Of a stretch of DNA of 8,558 nucleotides, positions 1-7,384 are shown piece by piece; the stretch's first letter is position 1, and the number at the start of each line of letters is the position of its first letter. Under the pieces are notes generated by a model. It searched no databases. It was not told the DNA's origin and saw only the letters and a list, made by a program, of their open reading frames with translations. This DNA comes from Planctomycetaceae bacterium (GTDB taxonomy: Bacteria; Planctomycetota; Planctomycetia; Planctomycetales; Planctomycetaceae), in assembly GCA_003503535.1 (NCBI GenBank), contig DOCI01000034.1:1-8558 (forward strand), written 5' to 3'. The translations under genes were made by a program, and so were the position numbers.

Positions 1-42
1 TTCCGTGAATTGATTTTCGTTATTAAAAAGTGAATGAGCCGT

Positions 43-62
43 CCCCTCACTTACGTTAGGGG
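43..62. repeat. imperfect short hairpin next to larger palindromic element
   Basis: CCCCTCAC at 43-50 pairs with GTTAGGGG at 55-62 around a TTAC loop, with one C/T mismatch. It lies 15 bp before the 82-bp palindrome and may be the outer part of the same composite intergenic repeat. No function is assigned. Confidence 0.4.
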
Positions 63-77
63 TAGGGGAGTAATGCC

Positions 78-159
78 GGGTGGCGGGGGCGCTCTCGAAG
101 AGAAGCCCCCGAGATAAATAATCGGGGGCTTCCGCATACGCGGGGCGCCCCCGCCACCC
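78..159. repeat. 82-bp nested palindromic intergenic element (REP/MITE-like candidate)
   Basis: The ends form a perfect 15-bp inverted repeat: GGGTGGCGGGGGCGC at 78-92 and its reverse complement at 145-159. Inside is a second perfect 11-bp inverted repeat, GAAGCCCCCGA at 102-112 and TCGGGGGCTTC at 122-132, with a 9-nt A/T-rich loop. The two stems nest into one long GC-rich cruciform or RNA hairpin. It begins 16 bp downstream of the lactonase stop codon (minus strand), so it could act as a transcription barrier or mRNA 3' stabiliser. No U-run follows, so it is not a textbook intrinsic terminator. That it is a dispersed genomic repeat is inferred from its form; other copies cannot be checked here. 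Confidence 0.75.
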
Positions 160-175
160 ATGTGCCAAGGATAGT

Positions 176-1303
<1,128 letters not shown>

Positions 1304-1308
1304 GGGAG

Positions 1309-1316
1309 TCCCTTTT
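1309..1316 (-). promoter_or_regulatory. ribosome binding site of the lactonase gene
   Basis: The minus strand reads AAAAGGGA, then CTCCC, then ATG. It is a moderate Shine-Dalgarno match at usable spacing and supports the start at 1303. It is notable because most other starts in the window have none. Confidence 0.45.
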
Positions 1317-1348
1317 GAGATGTTCTACCGGAGTGGAGGCTAGCTGCA

Positions 1349-1430
1349 GGGTGGCACGTCCCAGAACGCAGTGATAGGCGTTGTGATTGTGTAAAACCAC
1401 GCCCTTCGCTTCGCTCAGAGCGTGCCAGCC
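1349..1430. repeat. second 82-bp element with GGGTGGC/GCCAGCC inverted ends
   Basis: GGGTGGCACG (1349-1358) and CGTGCCAGCC (1421-1430) are inverted with 9 of 10 pairs, and 1348/1431 add an A-T pair. Inside are AACGC/GCGTT (1365-1369/1378-1382) and CACGC/GCGTG (1398-1402/1420-1424); the latter competes with the right terminal arm. The distance between outer ends is 82 bp, the same as the element at 78-159, and both begin GGGTGGC. On the minus strand CGCTCTGAGCGAAGCGAAG resembles CGCTCTCGAAGAGAAG of the first element. The internal sequences otherwise differ, so a shared family is likely but unproven. It fills most of the gap between proC and the lactonase gene and would lie in the lactonase leader. 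Confidence 0.5.
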
Positions 1431-1468
1431 TTTTGTTTCAGTCAGCATACCCAAGTCCGCGTCTCGGC

Positions 1469-2287
1469 TCAATTCTCGCAGAGTTCCTGGGAACGTTTAG
1501 TGGCAGCGACAACTGCTTCGATGGCAGCCGAACGGAAGCCATTTCGTTCCAGTGCGGCTAGTCCGGCAATGGTCGTACCACCCGGACTGGTAACCGCATC
1601 TTTCAATTCGCCGGGATGCTGTCCCGTTTCGAGCACCATTTTCGCGGCTCCCAGAACGGTTTGTGCTGCGAGTTTTGTAGCCGTTGCCCGCGGTAATCCG
1701 GCAAACACACCGCCATCACTGAGGGCCTCGATAAACTGGAAGACATAAGCTGGTCCGGAACCGGAAAGACCCGTGACGGCATCGAGCAGTTTTTCAGGAA
1801 CCTGCTCGCAGGAGCCAACCGATTGCATGAGCTGCATGACGAGTTGAGTTGTTTCTTCAGAAACTCCCGCAGCAGTCGCCAGTCCGGCCGCTCCTTCACC
1901 CACCAGGCAAGGCGTGTTAGGCATGATGCGAATCAGGTTTTCTTTTCCATCCAGGAAGAGATTCAGTTGCGACAAGGTGACGCCGGCGGCAATGGAAATA
2001 ATCGTCTGCTCCGGCTTTAGCAATGACGAAATTTCTTTCGCAAGATCAGGGAGATGTTGGGGTTTGACCGCTAGAAAAATCAGCTGAGATTTTTGAATCA
2101 GTTCAGCTGCCGAATCGACGGAATTTGCCCGAGTGTTCTCAGAGAACCGTTTTCTGGCTACTTCGAGATGATCGTAGGCAAATATCTGATCCCCAGAAAC
2201 TGAGTTACTGGAAATGAATCCTCCTGCCAATGCCGTCGCCATTTGACCGGCACCAAGGAATCCAATTGTTGTTGAGGTGATTGACAT
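1469..2287 (-). CDS. proC: pyrroline-5-carboxylate reductase
   Basis: ProC reduces 1-pyrroline-5-carboxylate to L-proline with NAD(P)H, the last step of proline synthesis, in the cytoplasm. The protein is 272 aa, the usual length (about 265-280). The N-terminus has the Rossmann dinucleotide motif G9-F-L-G12-A-G14-Q-M. The middle carries VKPQHLPDLAKEI and the conserved IRIMPNTPCLVGEGA. The dimerisation domain has DAVTGLSGSGPAY and the family signature DAVTSPGGTTIAGLAALE starting near residue 230. All expected blocks are present in order, with no frameshift. The ATG at 2285-2287 puts the Rossmann strand at residue 7, as expected, but has no Shine-Dalgarno sequence. The gene stands alone, 165 bp upstream of the lactonase gene, with a plausible sigma-70-like promoter of its own. 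Confidence 0.97.
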   Translation of the reverse strand: MSITSTTIGFLGAGQMATALAGGFISSNSVSGDQIFAYDHLEVARKRFSENTRANSVDSAAELIQKSQLIFLAVKPQHLPDLAKEISSLLKPEQTIISIAAGVTLSQLNLFLDGKENLIRIMPNTPCLVGEGAAGLATAAGVSEETTQLVMQLMQSVGSCEQVPEKLLDAVTGLSGSGPAYVFQFIEALSDGGVFAGLPRATATKLAAQTVLGAAKMVLETGQHPGELKDAVTSPGGTTIAGLAALERNGFRSAAIEAVVAATKRSQELCEN

Positions 2288-2331
2288 TGAGCTGTTTTCT
2301 GTTTTTGTCAGTGAATGAATGATCGGACTCT

Positions 2332-2360
2332 ATTATGCCGAATGGATTGGGACCTGTCTT
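2332..2360 (-). promoter_or_regulatory. candidate proC promoter
   Basis: On the minus strand AAGACA (-35, four of six to consensus; plus-strand TGTCTT at 2355-2360) is followed after exactly 17 bp by CATAAT (-10, five of six; plus-strand ATTATG at 2332-2337). This leaves a leader of about 40 nt before proC. It is judged by eye, and the -35 is weak. Confidence 0.35.
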
Positions 2361-2386
2361 GTGTGGGGGAATTTTGATCGTCAGGC

Positions 2387-3010
2387 TTATTCTTTCGACT
2401 CAACTTCATCCACAGCAAAATGCGGCAGGCGCCAGTCCCATCGATCGGCGGCCAGGCGGAGCAGAACAATTCCGGCAATCGCGATTGGAACGGCGTAGGC
2501 TTCAGGAAGGGAGGAGGCATTGAGCAGGAACATCAGCCAGCAGCCGAGAAAGGAACAGGTCGCATAGAGGGGAGCCGGCCGGAAGAGGCTCGGAACGCGA
2601 TTGCAGATGACATCGGCAATCACCCCACCAAATGTTCCCGTCACAACACCCAGCATTGAAGCAATAAACAGCGACGTCCCCGCTTCCACAGCTGCCAGGG
2701 CTCCGGCAATACTGAAGAAACCAAGCCCGATTGCATCGGGAAGATTCAACCAGCGTTCAGTTTTTTCCGGCAACATGGGAATCAATGAGGTGACAATCGC
2801 CAGCACAAACACAATCACGGCATAATGATCATTCGCGATCCAGAACAGAGGATTCCGATCCAGAAACAAATCCCGCAACGTCCCTCCGCCAAATGCCACC
2901 ATAAAAGCGAGACTGAACACACCAACCAGATCCATGCCATGCCGACGCGCGAGCAGCACCCCATAAATGGCACTGGAAACAACGGCAATCAGTTCAATGA
3001 GCTGGTACAT
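2387..3010 (-). CDS. TRIC/UPF0126 (YicG-like) family membrane channel protein
   Basis: The 207-aa, very hydrophobic inner-membrane protein matches the bacterial TRIC family (Pfam PF03458, formerly UPF0126), whose members form trimeric monovalent-cation channels; some homologues are annotated as glycine transporters. About seven TM segments can be drawn. The two-fold internal repeat of the family is visible: GGGTLRDLFLDRNPLFW at 41-57 and GTFGGVIADVICNRVPSLF at 125-143, each a glycine-rich TM break followed by a basic residue and Pro. The tail after residue 187 is polar and probably cytoplasmic. Length and architecture are normal. The ATG at 3008-3010 begins just before the first TM; no Shine-Dalgarno sequence is seen, and an upstream ATG runs into a stop after three codons. 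The transported substrate cannot be told from sequence. Confidence 0.88.
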   Translation of the reverse strand: MYQLIELIAVVSSAIYGVLLARRHGMDLVGVFSLAFMVAFGGGTLRDLFLDRNPLFWIANDHYAVIVFVLAIVTSLIPMLPEKTERWLNLPDAIGLGFFSIAGALAAVEAGTSLFIASMLGVVTGTFGGVIADVICNRVPSLFRPAPLYATCSFLGCWLMFLLNASSLPEAYAVPIAIAGIVLLRLAADRWDWRLPHFAVDEVESKE

Positions 3011-3106
3011 GGGATCAACAAGGCATGTCAGACAGAGGAGGCGTAAGGATCCGAGTTTTCGGGGACTTATTCATTCTTAGACGGGATCGTACAGTTCTTC
3101 AGGAGT

Positions 3107-3167
3107 CAATGATATGAAGGGCTCTCCAGTCAACAAATCCGCTTCCGTTCAGAACCCAATGATATGA
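3107..3167. repeat. 11-bp direct repeat at the end of the DUF2007 gene
   Basis: CAATGATATGA occurs at 3107-3117 and again at 3157-3167. The second copy lies in the last codons of the minus-strand gene ending at 3149 (…DHIIGF) and the first lies beyond its stop. It may be a remnant of a small duplication or chance. Confidence 0.3.
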
Positions 3168-3766
3168 TCCAGGCTACCTGAAAAGAGAATCCAATAAGTA
3201 AATAATCCCAGTACAACCAAAAACCGAGAAAACGAGAGTAACCGATCAGAGGACTGACTCAACTCAACATTCCTGAGCAGGATTTGTAAGTAAATTGCAT
3301 AGAATGAAAAAGGTATTATGACTAAGCCGATGATGGATGCTCGAAAGGCACGGGTTGCCATCGCATCACTGTTGATAGCATCTTCAACAGGAACCGTTTT
3401 GATCTCAGATTTTTCAGTGGAGGCATCATTTCCTGTGGTTGAGTCAGGGGCTGAAGCTCCACACGACCAGCAGACTTCGAAACCTTCGTCATTTTCTGAT
3501 TGACACTGAGGACAATTCCAGGCAGGGATTTCTGTAGACGTCTCTTGTGACATTTCCTTCAATATTGAAGTGGCATGTTCAACATCGTCAGAGGCGACGA
3601 GTAATTTTACACCTCCCAGGGCTGATCCATAATAAGACATTACGATACCAGCCACGGCTCCCGAAATGTAGGCTCGAATCCCATGGTCTTCCAAGGATCC
3701 CTGAGCAATACTGGCTTCGTAAGAATCTCCATAACTGGCAATCTTCACAAGATCCTGATTCACCAT
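3149..3766 (-). CDS. DUF2007 domain + zinc ribbon + two-TM protein
   Basis: This 205-aa protein has unknown function. Residues about 6-72 look like DUF2007 (Pfam PF09413, 'putative prokaryotic signal transducing protein'): LVKIASYGDSYEASIAQGSL, then a GVKLLVASDDVEHA strand-helix end, the ferredoxin-like pattern seen in GlnB-like folds. A zinc-ribbon knuckle pair follows, C85-P-Q-C88 and C99-W-S-C102, which probably binds one Zn. A low-complexity acidic/Ser/Thr linker (105-135) leads to two hydrophobic segments, about 143-164 and 180-197. The soluble part is likely held on the cytoplasmic face of the membrane. No signal peptide is present. The ATG at 3764-3766 starts right before the DUF2007 strand and has no Shine-Dalgarno sequence. 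The gene is divergent from the GNAT gene across 109 bp. Domain calls are from pattern, not a search. Confidence 0.75.
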   Translation of the reverse strand: MVNQDLVKIASYGDSYEASIAQGSLEDHGIRAYISGAVAGIVMSYYGSALGGVKLLVASDDVEHATSILKEMSQETSTEIPAWNCPQCQSENDEGFEVCWSCGASAPDSTTGNDASTEKSEIKTVPVEDAINSDAMATRAFRASIIGLVIIPFSFYAIYLQILLRNVELSQSSDRLLSFSRFLVVLGLFTYWILFSGSLDHIIGF

Positions 3767-3875
3767 AAGAATGCACTACCAGTCAGAGATGCAATAGAGT
3801 AATTGAGGCGCACCGATTCACTGTACATACGGGTTTCCCGGAAAATCAACTCATTCCAAAGGATGAATACAAGAG

Positions 3876-4343
3876 ATGATTCAACACTATGCCGGGCAAT
3901 CGAACGAAATCGCCGAGCTGTTTTACAGGTCAATTCACGAGATTGCCTGCAGTGCTTATTCCGAAGATCAGCTCAATGCCTGGGCGCCGTATCCGATTGA
4001 TTACGAGCGCTGGAAATATCGCTGTGAATTGAAGCGGCCGTTTTTGTATGTCATCGAGGAGCAAATCGCAGGGTTTATCGAGCTTGATCCTGATGGTCAC
4101 ATCGACTGCCATTACGTCCATCCCAACTTCACTCGCCGGGGCGTGGCGACGGCTCTGTTAAATCACGTCATGGAAATCGCACTGCAACTGGAATTCGATC
4201 GCCTCTTCGTCGAAGCGAGCCATGTCATCCGCCCGCTTTATGAAAAACAGGGATTCGCAGTCGTGAAAGCCAATCAAGTGGAGCGAAATGGCATCGTGCT
4301 GGAGAACTGGATTATGGAGCTTCCCAGAAACCCAAAATCATAA
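3876..4343 (+). CDS. GNAT family N-acetyltransferase (YafP-like)
   Basis: The 155-aa single-domain protein of the Gcn5-related acetyltransferase fold would transfer acetyl from acetyl-CoA to an unknown amine. The acetyl-CoA loop is seen as VHPNFTRRGVATALL (81-95, R87-R88-G89-x-A91), followed by a helix and a LYEKQGFAVV strand-helix (121-130) typical of motif B. The N-terminal pattern SxxDQLNAWAP...RW and the C-terminal VERNG...NWIM resemble E. coli YafP, though the substrate remains unknown. The start ATG at 3876 is the only one possible, since a TGA lies in frame 15 bases upstream. AAAGGA lies 13 bases upstream, too far to be a convincing ribosome-binding site. The gene is divergent from the DUF2007 gene and convergent with cysH. 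Confidence 0.85.
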   Translation: MIQHYAGQSNEIAELFYRSIHEIACSAYSEDQLNAWAPYPIDYERWKYRCELKRPFLYVIEEQIAGFIELDPDGHIDCHYVHPNFTRRGVATALLNHVMEIALQLEFDRLFVEASHVIRPLYEKQGFAVVKANQVERNGIVLENWIMELPRNPKS

Positions 4344-4367
4344 CATTCAGAGTGAACTCCAGTCGTA

Positions 4368-4401
4368 TGCAGCACAAAATTTTGAATGTTCGCGTGCTGC
4401 A
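4368..4401. terminator. possible bidirectional stem-loop between convergent genes
   Basis: TGCAGCAC (4368-4375) and GTGCTGCA (4394-4401) form an 8-bp perfect stem with an 18-nt loop, 24 bp after the acetyltransferase stop. AACATTC/GAATGTT (4342-4348/4384-4390) is a second overlapping pairing. No T-run follows, so a terminator role is only suggested by position. Confidence 0.3.
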
Positions 4402-4453
4402 GGAGCAAACAAAGCGATCTTGGTTAATGCGCGTCCATGCGACTGCCCCCGGT

Positions 4454-4468
4454 CGAGCAGAATGCTCG
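4454..4468 (-). terminator. short hairpin directly after cysH stop
   Basis: CGAGCA and TGCTCG (6-bp stem, 3-nt loop) lie immediately downstream of the cysH TAA on the minus strand. There is no U-tract. It may protect the mRNA end or weakly terminate. Confidence 0.3.
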
Positions 4469-5260
4469 TTAGATCATGAAGTCGTTTTTGATGCCGAAGA
4501 TGCGGTCGATTTCGTCTTGTGAGAGTTCAATGTAGTTGTGAGTGGGATCGTTGACGTCGGTTGGGTTGATGCCGCAGTACATGGACCACGGACCCAAATG
4601 TCGCCAGCGTCCTGCTCGTTTCGGTTCGCCGGGCATCACGGGAGTTGTACAGCGATTGCAGCCGACTGTTGCGTAACCCTGATCGTGCAGCGGGTTGGTG
4701 ATGATGTTGTGTTCTTTGACATACTCATCCATCTGCTCGTCGGAAAAGTTTGCCAGCGGGTTGATTCGCAGCACGTTCATATCGATATCAATTGTCAGAA
4801 TCGGATTGTTAGCCCGCTTGCCTCCGTCTGCACGACGCAGGCTGCTGACGATGCCGCTATATTCGCCGGCAACTCCCTGAAGCGGAACAACTTTCCGCAT
4901 GTGACAGCACTTTTCCTGCCCGTCGGGAGACAAGTATAAGACTCCAAATTCGTCGGTTTGCTCGGCCATTGTTTTTTCGGGTGCGAGAGTGCGAACCGTC
5001 AATCCGTATTCAGATGCGATTCGATCCCGAGTTTCGAGTGTTTCCTGAAACATCACCCCGGTATCCACGAAAAGGATCGGGATATTGAGTTTCAGCTGGG
5101 AAATCATGTGGCTGATCACATTTCCTGATCGCTGCATCGCAGATAAACCAGCTATGCGATCTCCGAACGTGACAGCCGCCCAGCTGATTAATTCCTGGGG
5201 AGTTCGCTCTTCGAAGTTGTGATTGAGGTTGGAAAGCTCAGCTTGTGCCAAACGCGGCAT
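4469..5260 (-). CDS. cysH: assimilatory APS/PAPS reductase, Fe-S type, divergent
   Basis: CysH enzymes reduce adenylyl sulfate (APS) or PAPS to sulfite using thioredoxin. This 263-aa protein has the two cysteine pairs of the [4Fe-4S] APS-reductase class, E-K-C118-C119 and G-C201-N-R-C204-T. The candidate nucleophile C229 is 25 residues after C204, the same spacing I recall for Pseudomonas APS reductase (C231 to C256). R122-K123, [10 protein letters not shown] (140-149), INPLANFSD (166-174) and the [13 protein letters not shown] block also fit, so APS is the more likely substrate. Three things are odd. The usual SFSGAED-like phosphate loop reads [10 protein letters not shown] (39-48). The usual ECG[IL]H around the nucleophile reads Y228-C-G-I-N232. 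About 34 residues follow the nucleophile, more than usual. No cysDN or sulfite reductase genes are adjacent. No Shine-Dalgarno sequence is seen at the ATG. Confidence 0.85.
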   Translation of the reverse strand: MPRLAQAELSNLNHNFEERTPQELISWAAVTFGDRIAGLSAMQRSGNVISHMISQLKLNIPILFVDTGVMFQETLETRDRIASEYGLTVRTLAPEKTMAEQTDEFGVLYLSPDGQEKCCHMRKVVPLQGVAGEYSGIVSSLRRADGGKRANNPILTIDIDMNVLRINPLANFSDEQMDEYVKEHNIITNPLHDQGYATVGCNRCTTPVMPGEPKRAGRWRHLGPWSMYCGINPTDVNDPTHNYIELSQDEIDRIFGIKNDFMI

Positions 5261-5339
5261 CGTTTGTTTCGTCCGATGTCAGAATAATTCAGAAAAGCAG
5301 GGCTTATTGAGTCCCCTGTGAATATCGTATTGATTGTTG

Positions 5340-5363
5340 TGTCAAATCTAATGGGATTTGACA
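5340..5363. promoter_or_regulatory. 24-bp dyad, candidate operator/promoter of cysH
   Basis: TGTCAAATC (5340-5348) and GATTTGACA (5355-5363) are a perfect 9+9 inverted repeat with a 6-bp centre, 80-103 bp upstream of the cysH start. On the minus strand the cysH-proximal half contains a perfect -35 hexamer TTGACA (plus-strand 5340-5345). The following -10 is poor (TATTCA at 15 bp or GATATT at 13 bp). A third TTGACA occurs at 5374-5379. The size and symmetry suit a dimeric regulator; which one cannot be told. Confidence 0.45.
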
Positions 5364-5408
5364 TTTGCTGCAATTGACATTCAAAAGAGTGTCGATCATC
5401 TCGGCCCA

Positions 5409-6458
5409 TTATAACCGCGGGTGAACAGGGTCAAGAAACATCAGGCTCCAGGCCAGAACCATGCCTGCCATCAAAGTGAATGTTAATGCCCATTGATTAT
5501 GGGCGTGAAACTGCATTTCCGGCAGCAGATCGCTCAAGGAAATACAGAGGAAAACACCGGCTGAGAACGCCATCAGATAACTGATGAAAATTGCATGAGA
5601 GTGTAATCCGAGGATTCCCCACCAGGCCAGGAAGGCTCCAACCGGACACATGATTGCAAAGGAAATGTTGACAATTGTGCAGGAGGCTGGTTTCCAGCCC
5701 GTGTTCGCCATCACGGTCGTAATTGATATGGCATCGAGAGGCTTGTGGAGCAGAACCGCAAGAAATGTCGCCAATCCCCAGAATTCAGGACCAGTTCCTT
5801 CTCCCGGTGATCGCAGGCAACTAGCCGCCAGCGCAACACCATCCAGTACAGTATGTAAACCGAGTCCCAGAGCAATCCCGATCCAGGAAAATTTGCGACG
5901 CGAAGGTTTCTCTGCTTTTTTATTGGCGACCGCAATTGGTTCAGCAACCACATGCAGATGGTCATGATCGTGGTCACATTCGCTATGGACATGATCGACG
6001 GCTACGGAATCAATCGTGACATCGTGCTGATGAAAGTGAAATGCCCTTAATAATAGGAACATAATCAAAATTCCGAGACCGACGCCCGTCATGACAATTG
6101 GCAAATCAGCAGGGGCACTGTCCATGACCGCGTGCAGTAAGAGATGAAACAGAGCGACACCGAGCATCAAACCGCCAACAAAACTCATCAATAACTGCAT
6201 GCGCGTATGTGTCAGCTTAATGCGTGAGGGCAAATAGCCACCAATCATTGAGGCCAGCACAATTGCACAACTGTAGCCAATGAGCAGCAGAAAGCGGCGA
6301 TTGAGGTCGGCATCGGAATATTGCAGAGGAGTCGTATCGATATCGTTACGAATTTCGATCATCTGTTCCGGTTGAGCCAGAACTGTGCCAGAGAGATGGC
6401 ACATTCCACACAGGAAAATCATCGTGAGAAAGAACGGAATTTTGCCAGCGCGAATCAT
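5409..6458 (-). CDS. ZIP family divalent metal transporter
   Basis: The 349-aa inner-membrane protein is of the ZIP (SLC39-like) family, which imports Zn2+, Fe2+ or related ions. Residues 1-28 form a signal peptide or extra TM (ends TVLA/QPEQ). About eight further hydrophobic segments follow. Between TM3 and TM4 is a His-rich loop (H141-F-H-Q-H145 and H156-V-H to DHDHDHLH, ending at 169), typical of ZIP metal-sensing loops. TM4 has IALGLGLHTVLDGVALA with H202 and D206 at the places of the usual HNxxDG. TM5 has LLHKPLDAIS with H238 and D242 in place of HEIPxE, closer to the HK form of eukaryotic ZIP-I/II members. The C-terminal SDLLPEMQFHAH is also family-like. Metal choice is unknown. The gene is divergent from folE. 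The ATG at 6456-6458 has no Shine-Dalgarno sequence. Confidence 0.9.
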   Translation of the reverse strand: MIRAGKIPFFLTMIFLCGMCHLSGTVLAQPEQMIEIRNDIDTTPLQYSDADLNRRFLLLIGYSCAIVLASMIGGYLPSRIKLTHTRMQLLMSFVGGLMLGVALFHLLLHAVMDSAPADLPIVMTGVGLGILIMFLLLRAFHFHQHDVTIDSVAVDHVHSECDHDHDHLHVVAEPIAVANKKAEKPSRRKFSWIGIALGLGLHTVLDGVALAASCLRSPGEGTGPEFWGLATFLAVLLHKPLDAISITTVMANTGWKPASCTIVNISFAIMCPVGAFLAWWGILGLHSHAIFISYLMAFSAGVFLCISLSDLLPEMQFHAHNQWALTFTLMAGMVLAWSLMFLDPVHPRL

Positions 6459-6540
6459 GCGTTGTGCTTGTTAATTGGGGAAAAGCGAAAAAAAAACGAT
6501 AATTCGCAGAGGTTACAATGAAGCGATCCTGAAAGATAGG

Positions 6541-6653
6541 GAGCCGAAGCGACCCATTCGGGTTTATTGATGCGTCCTGCGGGACACCTCCGTTGCAGCG
6601 AGATGGACCATCTCCATCAGGAAATTCGGTGAATGGTTCATGTTTTTTGAACC
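6541..6653. repeat. cluster of small hairpins in the ZIP-folE divergent region
   Basis: Four short inverted repeats lie in row: ACCC/GGGT (6552-6555/6560-6563, or overlapping CCGAA/TTCGG at 6544-6548/6557-6561); GTCC/GGAC (6574-6577/6582-6585); GAGATGG-A-CCATCTC (6600-6614, perfect 7+1+7); and GGTTCA/TGAACC (6635-6640/6648-6653, 7-nt T-rich loop). The stretch may be a remnant intergenic repeat or hold regulator sites. No reading frame of note was seen. Confidence 0.4.
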
Positions 6654-6662
6654 GGGAGTGCC

Positions 6663-6668
6663 TATAAT
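6663..6668 (+). promoter_or_regulatory. candidate -10 box of folE
   Basis: A perfect TATAAT lies 64 bp before the folE ATG. No good -35 is present at 16-18 bp (ATGTTT or TGTTTT). It is followed by the 10-bp palindrome TTCAATTGAA, which could be an operator at the start site. Activator-dependent or alternative promoters remain possible. Confidence 0.4.
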
Positions 6669-6732
6669 TGATTCAATTGAAATTCAACTGGAAACTCACA
6701 AACTTTACTTACTTTGATATACACTGGTTGCC

Positions 6733-7344
6733 ATGAATCCTAGCTGTGATTACAACAATGACCAAGAAGTTGCTTTGCCAGCGTCGAATGTCGATCTGGA
6801 AGCGATTAAAGGGGCTGTCCGGACAATATTAGCAGCCGTCGGGGAAGATCCTGATCGTCCTGGACTGCTTGAAACGCCTCGTCGTGTTGCGAAAATGTAT
6901 GCGGAGATGTTTTCGGGCTTAAAGCTCGATCCGGGCCGCCATCTGCAGACGACATTTCCGGAGACGTATGACGAGATGGTCCTCGTCCGAGATATTCATT
7001 TCGCCAGTATGTGCGAACATCATCTGCTCCCCTTTACCGGGGTTGCTCATGTGGCTTATCTGCCGAATGGAAAGGTGACGGGACTGAGCAAACTGGCTCG
7101 CGTGGTTGAAGAAGTTTCCCGCCGACCTCAGGTTCAGGAACGGATGACGCAGACGATTGCCGATCTGGTCGAGAAAGAACTTGGTTCCAAAGGAGTGGCA
7201 GTTGTTGTGGAAGCTGAGCATTCGTGTATGTCGATTCGCGGAATTCGCAAGGCTGGTGCCATGACCGTAACGAGTGCTTTGCGGGGGCAGTTTAAGGACA
7301 ATCAGGCGAGCCGTTCGGAAGTGATGTCGCTGATAAATCAGTGA
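6733..7344 (+). CDS. folE: GTP cyclohydrolase I (type IA)
   Basis: FolE converts GTP to 7,8-dihydroneopterin triphosphate plus formate, the entry step to folate, biopterin and 7-deazaguanine (queuosine) synthesis; it acts in the cytoplasm as a homodecamer. At 203 aa it has the normal length. Visible motifs are [17 protein letters not shown] (40-56), the zinc site M93-C94-E-H-H97-LLPF with the third ligand in EAEHSC165[25 protein letters not shown] and [13 protein letters not shown]. Zn ligands C94, H97 and C165 correspond to the known Cys/His/Cys set, so this is the zinc-dependent IA type, not FolE2. The ATG at 6733 gives an N-terminal extension of about 20 residues before the conserved helix. 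No Shine-Dalgarno sequence is seen. It is probably co-transcribed with the pterin synthase 40 nt downstream. Confidence 0.97.
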   Translation: MNPSCDYNNDQEVALPASNVDLEAIKGAVRTILAAVGEDPDRPGLLETPRRVAKMYAEMFSGLKLDPGRHLQTTFPETYDEMVLVRDIHFASMCEHHLLPFTGVAHVAYLPNGKVTGLSKLARVVEEVSRRPQVQERMTQTIADLVEKELGSKGVAVVVEAEHSCMSIRGIRKAGAMTVTSALRGQFKDNQASRSEVMSLINQ

Positions 7345-7384
7345 TCTCACCGAATGATTGATAACATTTTCAGTTAGTTTCAGT

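Noticed and set aside
4538..4939. Plus-strand open frame of 133 codons antisense to cysH
   Set aside because: It is a shadow of cysH, whose motifs on the minus strand are unmistakable.
5261..5339. Possible SAM or other sulfur riboswitch in the cysH leader
   Set aside because: Only a weak 5-bp CAGGG/CCCTG stem (5298-5302/5314-5318) is seen; the multi-helix core of known sulfur riboswitches is absent.
6459..6540. Zur or Fur box before the ZIP gene
   Set aside because: No convincing 7-1-7 type or GTTATAATATAAC-like inverted repeat could be found near the ZIP start.
6919..7350. Minus-strand open frame of 143 codons antisense to folE
   Set aside because: folE is certain on the plus strand; the antisense frame shows no family features.
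7358..7384. TTG start giving the QueD-like protein nine extra residues
   Set aside because: The added residues do not resemble the family; the ATG at 7385 places the first zinc ligand at residue 13, as expected.
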